64,000 bases of DNA from an uncultured Bacilli bacterium (GTDB lineage: Bacteria > Bacillota_I > Bacilli_A > RF39 > UBA660), in assembly GCA_934148995.1 (NCBI GenBank), contig CAKPDM010000005.1, forward strand, positions 24,472 to 88,471. The letters run 5' to 3'. The first letter of the stretch is position 1. Every line of letters starts with the position of its first letter. The position numbers were made by a program, and so were the translations under genes. Below, in pieces: positions 42,501 to 52,028 of the stretch. The notes beneath the pieces were generated by a model that ran no database searches, was not told the DNA's origin, and saw nothing but the letters and a program-made list of their open reading frames with translations.

Positions 42501-42683
42501 TCATATTTTTCTTCCTGATTCACACCATTCATTAGATGTATTTGCACCAGGTACTTTAATAACTATATGCCTAAAGTATAAATCTTTTTTAACTTCATAC
42601 CAGTGTTTAACATTAGCTGGTATTGTAATACTATACTTGGTTTTAAACTCACTTATCCTTTCCGTCTTTTTGGATCTAAGCAT
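42501..42683 (-). pseudogene. Cupin-domain C-terminal remnant
   Basis: 60-residue frame. YSITIPANVKHWYEVKKDLYFRHIVIKVPGANTSNEWCE in two pieces matches the last third of the small cupins that pair with flavodoxins and aldo-keto reductases (IPxxVKHWHGA...H.A). The first strands of the barrel are missing and the ~13 N-terminal residues do not fit. It could still be translated from ATG 42683 (AAAGGA upstream). Confidence 0.6.
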
Positions 42684-43175
42684 TATCCTTTCTAAAATAT
42701 TTTTCCAATCTCAAATATATATTATCACATTTTTATAATAGTAGATCATACAGGTTTTCGTATGTCTATAGCTTATATATTTTCATAATTATTATTTATC
42801 ATGAAATATTACCTGTTTTTTACCACAATAATATGAAATCACATTTTTCCATTTTTCTTGGAATAAGAATAGTCTTTACTCATCCCTATAAACTTCTTTA
42901 TTATAAGAGCAACATTGTTATAATACCCATCATAATACTTTCATTTCTATTTTCTTCTTAATTTTAGTACAATTAAATTATAAAACCAGGAGGTTAACTC
43001 CCAGTCAATTCTTTATTTAATTTTTCTTAAAGGGCAATAAACTTACTTTTTAAGTAATAAATCATTTTCTACCAAATCGATTCTATTCATTATTTTCGCC
43101 TCTTATTAAGTTTTACACTAATATATAATTCCTACTGAAAATTAATGACACTTTTACCACTAATTTTCAGTCATA
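42684..43175. other. Gene-free stretch with decayed sequence
   Basis: No supportable ORF over ~490 bases. It holds a MerR-type promoter (42977-43008) and, beyond it on the minus strand, a 15-codon frame (MNRIDLVENDLLLKK, ATG near 43093) with an AGAGGCG site, which may be all that remains of an upstream gene. Sequence between the promoter and the cupin remnant looks like decayed coding DNA, but I could not identify it. Confidence 0.5.
42977..43008 (-). promoter_or_regulatory. MerR-family-type promoter/operator
   Basis: Minus strand TTGACT (43003-43008), a 20-base spacer and TATAAT (42977-42982), with the dyad GGGAGTTAACCTCC filling the spacer. Over-long spacers with a GGAGTTAACTCC-like palindrome are the mark of MerR-family (AdhR/NmlR-type) activator sites, which often drive flavodoxin/cupin/oxidoreductase operons. 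No merR gene is in the window. Confidence 0.6.
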
Positions 43176-44216
43176 TTATTGAAACTTTCTTATATCATTA
43201 ACTCTTGCTGCAAAGTATGGCTTATCTTTTGACTTTTCTTTAAGAAAGATAGCAAAAGTTTTATCTACATAGAAATACCTTTCATCTAATGATGACTTCA
43301 TAACATTCATACCAGCTTCACTTTTTATCTTTCCTCCAACATCATCAAGAGTAAACTTTATTGTTTGAATAGCTGTTCCTATTTCTAAAGTATTCCCATC
43401 CCTAGTCTTTATCTGTTCTCCTTCTAATTCTTTATATTCTTTTAAAACATTAAGACTTAAATAAGGCATTTTAAAGTGATCACTATCTGCTATAAATTCT
43501 TTATCCTGATAGTTTTTAGAATTATTAATTATATTATTATATATCTCATTAAAAGTTTTACCTTTAGGATTTTTATTTACTATTATTTCATCATTACTAG
43601 TAGTAAGTAATTTAACAGCAAAGTCATCTTCATCCTTATAGTAAAGGACTTCAATTTGTTTTGCTAATTCTTCATCATCACCTCTAATACCAAAATACTT
43701 TATATTATTATACTTATTATTAAAACTACTTTTCCCTAAAGCATTAAATTTCTTAGGATATTTAAATTCTTTATATAACATACTATAGAAAAAATATTCA
43801 TTAGGATTACTACTACTAAAATCAAACTTATCAATAATATCACTTGTCTGATTAAACTTATCTTTTATCCCTTTAATAATCTTATTCTTAAGTTCTATAT
43901 TTTTAACACCGTAAGTCTTATAGTAATAATCACTTGATATATCACTTTCCTTAAATTCTTCTTTATTAAGATTATCTAGAAAGGTATTATTTTTACTAAA
44001 TTTAATATCTTGTTTTACTAAGTCATTTTTTAAATCATTAAATATTAACTGAAAAGTTGGGCACCAACTACTATCACTAGTAATAACATCTTGCATGGTT
44101 GGTACTACCTCTACTCCTTTCGTTTCTTTTATTGGCTTTGTTAAATAGGTTTTAGATAAAGTCAAAGTTACTAATAAAATAGTTAATAAACTAACAAGAA
44201 CTGTCTTTTTTTTCAT
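43176..44216 (-). CDS. Exported protein of a conserved but unnamed Bacillota family
   Basis: 346 residues: signal/anchor segment (~3-21), then a soluble domain beginning SSWCPTFQLIFNDLKNDLV. Other distinct stretches: KDKFNQTSDIIDKFDFSS, NNIKYFGIRGDDEELAKQIEVLYY, DDFAVKLLTT and GTAIQTIKFTLDDVGGKIKSEAGM. The C-terminal FYVDKTFAIFLKEK...PYFAARV has a faint serpin-tail look, which I would not press. I have the impression of a conserved clostridial family but cannot name a function. SD AGGAGG. Confidence 0.65.
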   Translation of the reverse strand: MKKKTVLVSLLTILLVTLTLSKTYLTKPIKETKGVEVVPTMQDVITSDSSWCPTFQLIFNDLKNDLVKQDIKFSKNNTFLDNLNKEEFKESDISSDYYYKTYGVKNIELKNKIIKGIKDKFNQTSDIIDKFDFSSSNPNEYFFYSMLYKEFKYPKKFNALGKSSFNNKYNNIKYFGIRGDDEELAKQIEVLYYKDEDDFAVKLLTTSNDEIIVNKNPKGKTFNEIYNNIINNSKNYQDKEFIADSDHFKMPYLSLNVLKEYKELEGEQIKTRDGNTLEIGTAIQTIKFTLDDVGGKIKSEAGMNVMKSSLDERYFYVDKTFAIFLKEKSKDKPYFAARVNDIRKFQ

Positions 44217-44248
44217 TTATATTCCTCCTAAAATAATTTTATCAAATA

Positions 44249-44268
44249 AAAATAGGTATTGCTACCTA
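44249..44268 (-). terminator. Terminator after the 3-hydroxyacyl-CoA dehydrogenase gene
   Basis: Minus strand AGGTA-GCAA-TACCT followed by ATTTTTATTTG; overlaps the stop codon region. Confidence 0.55.
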
Positions 44269-45204
44269 CTTTTCATATTTATAGAATCCTTCCCCACTTG
44301 CTACTCCTAGTTTTCCTTCATCTATATATTTTTTTAATAACTTATGCATTCCTTTGAAGTTATAAGGTGCTAGAAATGATGGTATCTTTACATACATTTC
44401 TACTATATCATAAGCAGTTTTTAACCCTACTGTATCTAAAATTTTAAATGGTCCTTCTGGTGCACCTGTTCCAATTGTCCAAGCTGTATCAATACTAGCT
44501 GGATCTGATATTTCATTTACAACAAGGTCAAGAGCAGAAAACAAAAATGGTATTAACATTGAGTTTAGTAAATAACCTGATTTTTCTTTTCTAACTGGTA
44601 GTGGTAACATTTTAATATCTTTAGCAAATTTTAAAATAATATTAAAGTATTCTTCTTTAGTTTTACTTTGTTTCATCACTTCTGCTATATTATTTTTCCA
44701 AATAGAGTTAGCAAAATGAAGAGCTAAAAACTTTTCTTCTCTTCCTGTATATTTAGCAAGACGACTTGGTAACATAGTAGAAGAGTTAGTTACTAGTATT
44801 GTTTTACTAGGAAGAATTGGTGCCAGTTTTATAAATAGTTCTTTCTTAGCTTCAAACTCTTCACTCATTGATTCAATGACTAAATCGGCATCTGCTACTG
44901 CTTTTGCTAAATCTAGTTCTAGTTTAATATTATTAGCGGCTTCCTCTACTTTTTTCAAACAAGTATCTTTATCAAATTCATCTATAGAAGCTATACCATT
45001 ACACCAAGTTGTATAAGATTTATCTTTAGCCATTAAATTAATAGCATTGATATAAGTTTCTTTTAGTTTAGCTAGTTTAGGTTTACATCTTTCGATACTT
45101 CCTTCACTTCGAAGATAAATAGTTACATTAAATCCTGAATAAGCTGTCTGAAAAGCTATCTGACTTCCTAAGACTCCTCCTCCAAGGATTGTAACATTTT
45201 TCAT
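44266..45204 (-). CDS. 3-hydroxyacyl-CoA dehydrogenase
   Basis: 312 residues. NAD-binding VTILGGGVLGSQIAFQTAYSG, then DLVIESMSE (E in the dehydrogenase motif), TNSSTMLPSRLA and the catalytic His in LALHFANSIWKNNIAEV (HFxN). The C-terminal domain with GYLLNSMLIPFLFSALDLV is intact. Single-domain form, no hydratase or thiolase alongside. Substrate chain length unknown. Monocistronic between convergent terminators. Confidence 0.88.
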   Translation of the reverse strand: MKNVTILGGGVLGSQIAFQTAYSGFNVTIYLRSEGSIERCKPKLAKLKETYINAINLMAKDKSYTTWCNGIASIDEFDKDTCLKKVEEAANNIKLELDLAKAVADADLVIESMSEEFEAKKELFIKLAPILPSKTILVTNSSTMLPSRLAKYTGREEKFLALHFANSIWKNNIAEVMKQSKTKEEYFNIILKFAKDIKMLPLPVRKEKSGYLLNSMLIPFLFSALDLVVNEISDPASIDTAWTIGTGAPEGPFKILDTVGLKTAYDIVEMYVKIPSFLAPYNFKGMHKLLKKYIDEGKLGVASGEGFYKYEK

Positions 45205-45284
45205 ATAATCAACTCCTATTCTGTATTTTCTTTAATTATAATATAGAAGTTAATATTTGTGAATAATGGAAAGTTTCAAAAATG

Positions 45285-47291
45285 TTACTTTTTCTTTATT
45301 TTTACTTTTTGACTACTGAAAGATTGATTCTCTCCAGTTGATACTTCTCTCCAAAATCTACCCTGTCCCAGTAATTTAAGAGCACTTTCTGTTAAAACAT
45401 CACTGAATTCACGATTTAATTCTATACTTTTTGCTGTTTGACCAAGAAATTTTTCATTTTCTATTCTTTCAATTATCTTGCTTAATTCAGCCATATTAGA
45501 TTCATAGCATATACCCTGCAAAGTAATAAATGACAAACTCTTCAGCTCAAAAGAAACCATCAAATGATTTTTAAGGGCTTCTAATTTATTTTTTTTCGTT
45601 TCAAGCATCAAGAGTAGTTCCTTCTTATTTTTGTCATCCAGAGTATTTATAATATCTTTATATTCCAAGGTTCCATTTAATGTCAGATTATTTTCAATCT
45701 TGTCTTTTAGTGTACTAATTATACTTTTATAACTTTCTATAACCTCTTTCATTTCTCTTTTCCTAATTAAATCATTTTTATTTTCACAATTACTACTTTC
45801 CTGTTCCACTTTAAGTAATCTAAGAGATGTACTTGTAAAAATACCACTAAAACTTTGTTGAAGCTTTAGATTTATTATATTTCTTCTAATAGAAATTTCT
45901 TTTTCTATTTTTACTATCATCTGATTTAATTTAGCCAGATCATATTCAGAATATTCCTTAGATGACACTTTTTCAAGTCCAAAAGAAGCCGCTGTTGATT
46001 GTAATTTATTAAATCTTTCGAAACGTTCTAATATCTTAATTTTTTTAGTTTCTAAAACTTCAGACAATTTTTTTCTATTTTTGCTATCTAGTGTATTAAT
46101 CTTTTCTTCTATTTCTGAAATACTTTTTAAAGTCAAGTTATAATCGATACTATTAGCCAAGCTTTTAACTTTATCTTGATAATCCTCAATTGTTTTTCTT
46201 ACTACTAATTGCTGTTCTGAATAACCAGCATCTTTTAATCTTGTCTCAACGTTTGCTAAATAATTAATATCATTAGACGATTGCAAAGTTTCCATTTCTT
46301 TAGTAAAGATTTCCTGTACTAGTTTATTGAAGTCTTTCAACTTTTCAATAATAATTCTCTTTTCATACGAAGGTGTTTTTTCATTATTTATTGCTGTTAT
46401 AAGTTTATTAGTAAGATAGTCTATCCTAGATTTATTTGCAATGATAAAATCAAAATTTAATTTAGCTGAAATATCATTAACTTCTAAGACTAATGAATTT
46501 TTATTCTGAATCTGTTTAGAAACCTTTTCTTTTTTCTTCCTATCTACTTTAGATAAAATGCCATCTAGTTTTCTAAACATAATAACGGTCTTTTTAAAAT
46601 CTGTCTCTTCTAAAATTAATCTATCATAGTAAGTCTGATAGATATTCAGCTCAACTTGTGACTCTGATAATAGCACTGGATTTGAAAATAACTCAGTTTC
46701 ATTAGTTAAAAACTCTATCAGTTCCTTTGTTTTATTAATTTCCTTTAATATCTGATTTTTACACATATTAAACTTAGCAATTAAATCTATTCCCTTTTTA
46801 TCTTTACAATTAAAATTAAATTCTTTCCCGAGTGCCTCCACTATTGGTATGATTTCACCCTGATAGTTTCTAGCTTCAATAGCAGTATGAACAATACTGT
46901 TACCATGTTTATCTCTTGCATCAACATTTAGGTTGTATTTTTTTGTCAAATTAATAAGATTTACAATAAATTCTGTGGAGCATCCAGATTTCATAGCTGC
47001 TTGAATAATGTTATTCCCTTCAACATCGCAGTAGTTAGAGTTAAAGCCATTTTTTAATAAGGCTTCTATAAATTTTAAATACTTATTGGTATCTATTTTT
47101 TCTATTTCTAATAGGCCAAGAAATAATATATTATTTAATGCTGGAAAATATTCTTTACAATCAAAATTTTCTAATAGTATTTCTTGTATTGACTCATAAT
47201 TTATCCTTTCACTTGGTAAATTAAAATATGCTATCACTTCATCTATTTTCAAATTTCCATACCATACAGTAAACTGTTCTTTTTTTGTCAT
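45285..47291 (-). CDS. Ankyrin-like and coiled-coil protein, unknown function
   Basis: 668 residues. N-terminal ~175 residues contain ankyrin-like repeats (GNNIIQAAMKSGCSTEFIVNLI, DKHGNSIVHTAIEARN, DKKGIDLIAKF). The rest is long charged alpha-helix with coiled-coil character and two related segments (NLTLKSISEIEEKINTLDSKNRKKL and NLTLNGTLEYKDIINTLDDKNKKEL). No signal peptide or membrane segment. The tail is basic (SSQKVKIKKK). Ankyrin repeats suggest protein binding; nothing more can be said. Confidence 0.6.
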   Translation of the reverse strand: MTKKEQFTVWYGNLKIDEVIAYFNLPSERINYESIQEILLENFDCKEYFPALNNILFLGLLEIEKIDTNKYLKFIEALLKNGFNSNYCDVEGNNIIQAAMKSGCSTEFIVNLINLTKKYNLNVDARDKHGNSIVHTAIEARNYQGEIIPIVEALGKEFNFNCKDKKGIDLIAKFNMCKNQILKEINKTKELIEFLTNETELFSNPVLLSESQVELNIYQTYYDRLILEETDFKKTVIMFRKLDGILSKVDRKKKEKVSKQIQNKNSLVLEVNDISAKLNFDFIIANKSRIDYLTNKLITAINNEKTPSYEKRIIIEKLKDFNKLVQEIFTKEMETLQSSNDINYLANVETRLKDAGYSEQQLVVRKTIEDYQDKVKSLANSIDYNLTLKSISEIEEKINTLDSKNRKKLSEVLETKKIKILERFERFNKLQSTAASFGLEKVSSKEYSEYDLAKLNQMIVKIEKEISIRRNIINLKLQQSFSGIFTSTSLRLLKVEQESSNCENKNDLIRKREMKEVIESYKSIISTLKDKIENNLTLNGTLEYKDIINTLDDKNKKELLLMLETKKNKLEALKNHLMVSFELKSLSFITLQGICYESNMAELSKIIERIENEKFLGQTAKSIELNREFSDVLTESALKLLGQGRFWREVSTGENQSFSSQKVKIKKK

Positions 47292-47333
47292 TATTATCCC
47301 CTTTCTCCAACTTAATTATAGTTATTAATATAA

Positions 47334-47364
47334 AAAGTACCAAACTAGGTAAGTTGATACTTAT
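47334..47364 (-). terminator. Terminator after the 47364-48020 gene
   Basis: Minus strand AAGTATCAACTT-ACCT-AGTTTGGTACTT followed by TTTATATT, with a few mismatches in a ~12-bp stem. Confidence 0.65.
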
Positions 47365-48020
47365 TACATTTTATCTCTTAAAAGTAAGAACTTTTTTGTC
47401 TTCGCATATGGATTAGATAAAGGAAAACTTTTTAATCTCCCATCATAAGAAAATATCCAAGGCGAGCGTTGATCTTCCTCATAAAAATGTATATCTCCAT
47501 AGCCAGGAGAATCAGCTCCTACACCAACTATTCTATTTTGAGTTGGATAAATAGCTTCTTTTTGATCTTCATCTGTCCCACTTATTAAAATGCAGCCATA
47601 GTTTTCTGTACCAAACATTACCCCTGGATATAATGGATAATCTTTCTTTAGATGACTGTCATTTAGAATAACGTTTTTTGCTGGATTTCTTGCCATTTTA
47701 ACAGATACTGGATTTTTGAAAATTGGCGGATTTAACAAAAATTCTTTCCAAGATTCTGAAGCTAAGTTGAGATGCCAAGAAGTCTTCATATCTTCTTCAT
47801 ACACACTTAAAATCTCATCTTCAAAACTGATTATATTAATTTTACGTTTAGTCTGATAAACTACTTCTCTTTTTACATCATTTAATTCTATTATCAGTGA
47901 AAAACCATAATGATTACCACCAATCGCTAATCCTAGCACCAGATCATTTGATAATGTAATATTTCCACTTTCATTAATATTTATAGATATAGGATCACTT
48001 GTTTTTGCTTCAAGACTCAT
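47364..48020 (-). CDS. Soluble protein with internal repeat, unknown function
   Basis: 218 residues, no signal or membrane segment. Two halves resemble each other: SVYEEDMKTSWHLNLASESWKEFLLNPPI and HFYEEDQRSPWIFSYDGRLKSFPLSNPY, each preceded by a GxNHYGF/GTENYGC strand pattern, suggesting duplicated beta-rich domains. Not recognised. The upstream AGGGAGG site is good. Confidence 0.6.
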   Translation of the reverse strand: MSLEAKTSDPISININESGNITLSNDLVLGLAIGGNHYGFSLIIELNDVKREVVYQTKRKINIISFEDEILSVYEEDMKTSWHLNLASESWKEFLLNPPIFKNPVSVKMARNPAKNVILNDSHLKKDYPLYPGVMFGTENYGCILISGTDEDQKEAIYPTQNRIVGVGADSPGYGDIHFYEEDQRSPWIFSYDGRLKSFPLSNPYAKTKKFLLLRDKM

Positions 48021-48252
48021 ATATAAACCTCCCTTAGTTAGAAATATGTTAACATAACCGTTTTATTTTTACAACATTAGATAGGAAGACATACTTTATT
48101 TTATTGATTTTAACTTTTTTTCTAAGACATTACTAGCCTTTTGTTAAACCTTTATTATAAATTACAACATCTCTTTCAATATATCGTAGTTTTCTATAAC
48201 ATTTTCTAAATTTCTAGTTATCATTTCACTCCAAATATTAATTTTTTTCTCA

Positions 48253-49353
48253 TTAATTATTTTCTAGTTTCCAGTTAAGGCCATTATCCTTACTAATAAA
48301 TACTAATTCCTTATTTTTATAGCTATCACCATCTACTTCATATAAAGAACATTGTACCTTTAAAATATCTTTATCATAATAAGGAATAGCTTCTATAGTT
48401 AGATATTCAACGTTTTCATTTGTATAGTCAAAATTAGCAACTGCAAAATTCTTACCACCATTATTGGTAACATATAAACTGTTTTTTTTATCATCTAAAT
48501 AGATTTTACCAGTATTAATTATAAAGCCTAAGTTTTCATTCAAAAATTCAAACTTTGCTTCACTACTTACCTGAATAACATCATCAGAAATAATATAGAA
48601 ATTGTTACCATTGTCTTTACTTCTTAGAACGTTAACTAACATATTCTGTCCTAACACGTCATCTACCTTACCGAATCTTAATATTGTTTTAGCAAATTTC
48701 TTTTCATATAAAACCTTTTCATTTTCTGGTAATACATAATTAGTATTATCATCAAATTTACTATTTTTATCAATATCTATATCATAATTAATTTTTTCTA
48801 TCACTTTCCTATCATTATCTTTAATAAAAGTTTCTACTCTTTCAGCCTTTATTTTTCCTTTACTATCATAATATGTGTAAGTAACACCATCAGAAATATC
48901 TGAATTAATAAAAGGGTCATATCCACCTTTACCAAAGTAACCATGTACTTTTACTTTTGTTCCCATTAATAAGAAACCATAATAATCGTAATAATCAACA
49001 TCAACATGAAGAAAAGATGAAACAACCGCTACATATTTTTTTCCATCAAGTGTTGTAGTATGTTCTGGTTTATAGCTAAATATTAAGATAGGTCCAACAA
49101 TAGGTAGAAAAAGTAAATTGAGTGCTACTATTAATAAAATGATAATAATTATGTATTTTTTTTGATTAGCAAGAAGCTGAAATATACCAACTATAAAACC
49201 AATAATAGATATTAAAAATAAAAGAACAATAACCCATAATCTCAATCTAATGTTCACTAAATACAATAAAAAATTAATTAATACAGTAATACCTATAAAA
49301 AATAAATCATAAAGAAGAATATTACTTTTAATTTTATTAAATATTTTCATCAT
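48253..49353 (-). CDS. Membrane protein with C-terminal extracytoplasmic domain, partner of the HTH-membrane regulator
   Basis: 366 residues: four N-terminal hydrophobic helices (~10-30, 35-52, 62-78, 80-95), then a ~270-residue extracytoplasmic region, partly beta-propeller-like in feel (FYIISDDV, LYVTNNGGKNFAVANF, VFISKDNGLNWKLE recall BNR/Asp-box repeats). Overlaps the upstream regulator gene by 4 bases (ATGA), so translation is coupled. Function unknown. The 232 bases downstream (48021-48252) carry only a short frame (ITRNLENVIENYDILKEML) without clear identity. Confidence 0.65.
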   Translation of the reverse strand: MMKIFNKIKSNILLYDLFFIGITVLINFLLYLVNIRLRLWVIVLLFLISIIGFIVGIFQLLANQKKYIIIIILLIVALNLLFLPIVGPILIFSYKPEHTTTLDGKKYVAVVSSFLHVDVDYYDYYGFLLMGTKVKVHGYFGKGGYDPFINSDISDGVTYTYYDSKGKIKAERVETFIKDNDRKVIEKINYDIDIDKNSKFDDNTNYVLPENEKVLYEKKFAKTILRFGKVDDVLGQNMLVNVLRSKDNGNNFYIISDDVIQVSSEAKFEFLNENLGFIINTGKIYLDDKKNSLYVTNNGGKNFAVANFDYTNENVEYLTIEAIPYYDKDILKVQCSLYEVDGDSYKNKELVFISKDNGLNWKLENN

Positions 49354-50381
49354 AAATTATCACCATACTTCAAAGTAATGCTTTTTTCATAATCATTAAG
49401 ATAATTTTCTTTTAGTATCAATTTTTGATTTTTTATTGCAAAAGTTGAAACAGTTGGTATTTCTAAATTAACAGCTTGTTCTGCAATTTCAGTTCGATAA
49501 TAAATAAGTTCACTACCTATTATTTCAAATGTTCCAGATGATTTTTCAATTAGTTTCTTATTTTGATTATCATTATAATATATCTCTAAAGACGCAAGCC
49601 ATTCATTTTTATTAGAATTTAGTTTTAGTATAGGAAGAAAATATATTTGTAGGTTTGATTCGTCTGCATACAAAGTTCGAAAAGCATTCAATGCCCCTAT
49701 CTTTTTAGAATATTCTCTTCTTTGTAATTCATCACAATAATTACCATTTCTAATATTATAAAAAATAGTACTATAAAATAAATTTCCTTTGACTCCGTAA
49801 TCAGTAATTGTAATATTAACATCATCATCATAAAAGTAAGTAGTTCCATTACAAGAAATATTTTCTAAAGTATTAACATAACTTTTCAACTCACTTTTTA
49901 AAACAGATTTTCCCCTAAAACTTTTATATGAATAACTATTTTCGGTATTCTTCATTAGAAATGAAAACTTTGGAAGGCCTAGATTAATTATTTTATTTTC
50001 AGTATGAGCATATCTAGGATGCTCAATATTATATCCAAAAGGAATGAGTTTAAAAAGTAGAATACAGACAAGCAAAACAATCAGGAACATATATATGACT
50101 GTTTTTTTCTTCAGTTGTTTTTTTAATCTCTTTCTCTCATCCTCCAAAAGACTTTCAATATCTATATCATTTTCTTTTTCTATCTGTAAAATATCATAAA
50201 TATCGGTATCTAGTTCCTTTGCTAAATTTTCTAAAATAGTAATATCTGGTAAACTTAGTCCTCTTTCCCATTTGCTAACGGCTTTATCTGTTACAAATAA
50301 TTTATCACCAAGTTGTTGTTGCGTTAAGTTTTTTATTTTTCGAAGAGAAGCAATATTTCTTCCTATTTTATTATTATCCAT
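49350..50381 (-). CDS. XRE-type HTH regulator fused to membrane segment and extracytoplasmic domain
   Basis: 343 residues from ATG at 50381 (GAGGTGA upstream; a GTG four codons earlier overlaps that site). HTH_XRE domain (NIASLRKIKNLTQQQLGDKLFVTDKAVSKWERG, residues ~6-60), acidic/basic linker, membrane helix (~94-114), then a ~230-residue outside domain with a cysteine pair (NISCNG, GNYCDEL). A one-component membrane regulator that could sense an external cue and, with its coupled partner, control transcription. Target unknown. Confidence 0.75.
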   Translation of the reverse strand: MDNNKIGRNIASLRKIKNLTQQQLGDKLFVTDKAVSKWERGLSLPDITILENLAKELDTDIYDILQIEKENDIDIESLLEDERKRLKKQLKKKTVIYMFLIVLLVCILLFKLIPFGYNIEHPRYAHTENKIINLGLPKFSFLMKNTENSYSYKSFRGKSVLKSELKSYVNTLENISCNGTTYFYDDDVNITITDYGVKGNLFYSTIFYNIRNGNYCDELQRREYSKKIGALNAFRTLYADESNLQIYFLPILKLNSNKNEWLASLEIYYNDNQNKKLIEKSSGTFEIIGSELIYYRTEIAEQAVNLEIPTVSTFAIKNQKLILKENYLNDYEKSITLKYGDNL

Positions 50382-50773
50382 GATTTCTCTCACCTCATAA
50401 AAATTATACTATAATAATGAGAATTATGTACTCGACTGATAGTTTACAGCTATTTATATTTAACTGCAATATTATTTTTCATTTATTTTTATAATGCACT
50501 CTAAAATTATAATAGGATAACAACTTTAATAAAATATTTCCCACTTTACAATTAAATTTTCTTAATTTCTCGCTATTTAATTAAAAATGTTCAGTTTCAA
50601 AAAGTTGTCACTAACTCCTTTAAGCAATATATCAATCTTTTTCTTTAATTTCCATATTTATATACTGATTAGTTGTAAATCTCTATCTAAGTATAACATA
50701 AGCAACAGGTATTACTTTTAAATAAAAATACCTAGAATAACGTTCTAAGTATTTTTTAATTATATTTAATGTT
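50382..50773. other. Gene-free stretch of ~390 bases
   Basis: Contains a minus-strand TATAAT (50403-50408) that may be the -10 box of the HTH gene, without a good -35, and the dac terminator at its left end. Otherwise very AT-rich with no ORF or repeat that I can support. Confidence 0.5.
50722..50757 (-). terminator. Terminator of the D,D-carboxypeptidase gene
   Basis: Minus strand AAATACTTAGAACG-TTAT-TCTAGGTATTT followed by TTATTT, about 17 bases after the stop codon. Confidence 0.75.
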
Positions 50774-51934
50774 TTAATTTCTAATAGAAGAATTACCACT
50801 TGCTATATCGTAAATTGTATTTCTAAGAAGCACCGGATAAGATAGTTTCTTAGTTGATTTCTTAACTGTTAAATCTCCTTCTCCAACAACAGTATTACCA
50901 TCTTTAATCTTTATTTTTCCTACTATTTCTCCTTTAGTTAAAGGTAATTTATTTTTAGTAATTTTAACATCATAGCTGTATTTTTTCTTCACATCACCTT
51001 TCTTTGATAAAATACCAATATCAGTAACTGGAACATATTCTATTTTCTTAGTACTAGCTTTTTCTATTTTCTCACTCTTTACGACATCACTTTTCTTCTT
51101 TATTATTTGTACTTGATAAGTATTAAAACCATAATCAAGTAAAGACATTGTCTCACTATTTCTTACTTTAGAAACTTCTTCTCCTAAAACAATAGCGATT
51201 AGTCGCATGTCATTTTTCTTAGCAGTAGCCGCTAAACAATATTTAGCTGCATCAGTATGTCCCGTCTTTAAACCATCTGCTCCTTCATAAAATCTTACTA
51301 GTTTATTAGTATTAACTAACCAAAACTTATTAGGGGTATTTACTCTTAAATAATCTTCATATTTAGAAGAAAACTTAAGTATTTCTTCGTGTTTTAATAA
51401 CTCTTTTGCAATAATTGCCATATCATAAGCCGTAGAATAATGTCCTTCTTCATCAAGACCTGTACAGTTTTTAAACTGGGTATTTTTAAGTCCTAAAGAC
51501 TTTACTTTCTTATTCATTTCTTTAACAAAATCTATTTCTGTTCCTTTTAAAAACTCAGCCATTGCAACAGTTGCATCATTAGCACTAGCCATAGAAATAC
51601 CTTTCATCATTTCTTCAACTGTTAACACTTCTCCTGTTGATAAGAAAATCTGACTTCCACCCATACTAGAAGCATTGCTGGAAGCGGTTACTTTATCTGT
51701 CCACTTTATCTCTCCTTTTTCAATCGCTTCTAAAATTAAAATCTGGGCGACCATTTTAGTCATAGAAGCAACTGCTACTTTCTCATCTTTATTCTTTTCA
51801 AAGATTATTTTACCTGTAGATTCTTCCATTAAAACCCCACTCTTAGCATTAGGAATAAGTGCTTGGTCTTCAGCTTTTACCATAAGGGGACAAAAAAGTA
51901 ACATAACTAAAAGGCTAACTACTAGTTTCTTCAT
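50774..51934 (-). CDS. dacF: D-alanyl-D-alanine carboxypeptidase (DacA/DacF family, S11)
   Basis: 386 residues from ATG at 51934 (AAGGAG upstream; an in-frame GTG overlaps that site). Signal peptide (~1-21, cleavage near VKA|ED), SxxK S57-MTK60, SxN in MASANDATVA (~117), KTG in GLKTGHTDAAK (~220), then a C-terminal beta domain. No clear C-terminal amphipathic anchor is visible. Trims peptidoglycan stem peptides. DacA and DacF cannot be separated from sequence alone; the sporulating host makes DacF plausible. Confidence 0.88.
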   Translation of the reverse strand: MKKLVVSLLVMLLFCPLMVKAEDQALIPNAKSGVLMEESTGKIIFEKNKDEKVAVASMTKMVAQILILEAIEKGEIKWTDKVTASSNASSMGGSQIFLSTGEVLTVEEMMKGISMASANDATVAMAEFLKGTEIDFVKEMNKKVKSLGLKNTQFKNCTGLDEEGHYSTAYDMAIIAKELLKHEEILKFSSKYEDYLRVNTPNKFWLVNTNKLVRFYEGADGLKTGHTDAAKYCLAATAKKNDMRLIAIVLGEEVSKVRNSETMSLLDYGFNTYQVQIIKKKSDVVKSEKIEKASTKKIEYVPVTDIGILSKKGDVKKKYSYDVKITKNKLPLTKGEIVGKIKIKDGNTVVGEGDLTVKKSTKKLSYPVLLRNTIYDIASGNSSIRN

Positions 51935-52028
51935 TAAATAAATCACTCCTTGTTAAAACCTATGTGTTATTATATATTTTATGAATTATTATTTTTCTCT
52001 TTTCTTATAATATAGTAGTGGTGATTTT

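Noticed and set aside
43176..44216. Serpin-family inhibitor
   Set aside because: Only the last ~30 residues faintly resemble a serpin tail; no hinge or reactive-loop region could be recognised.
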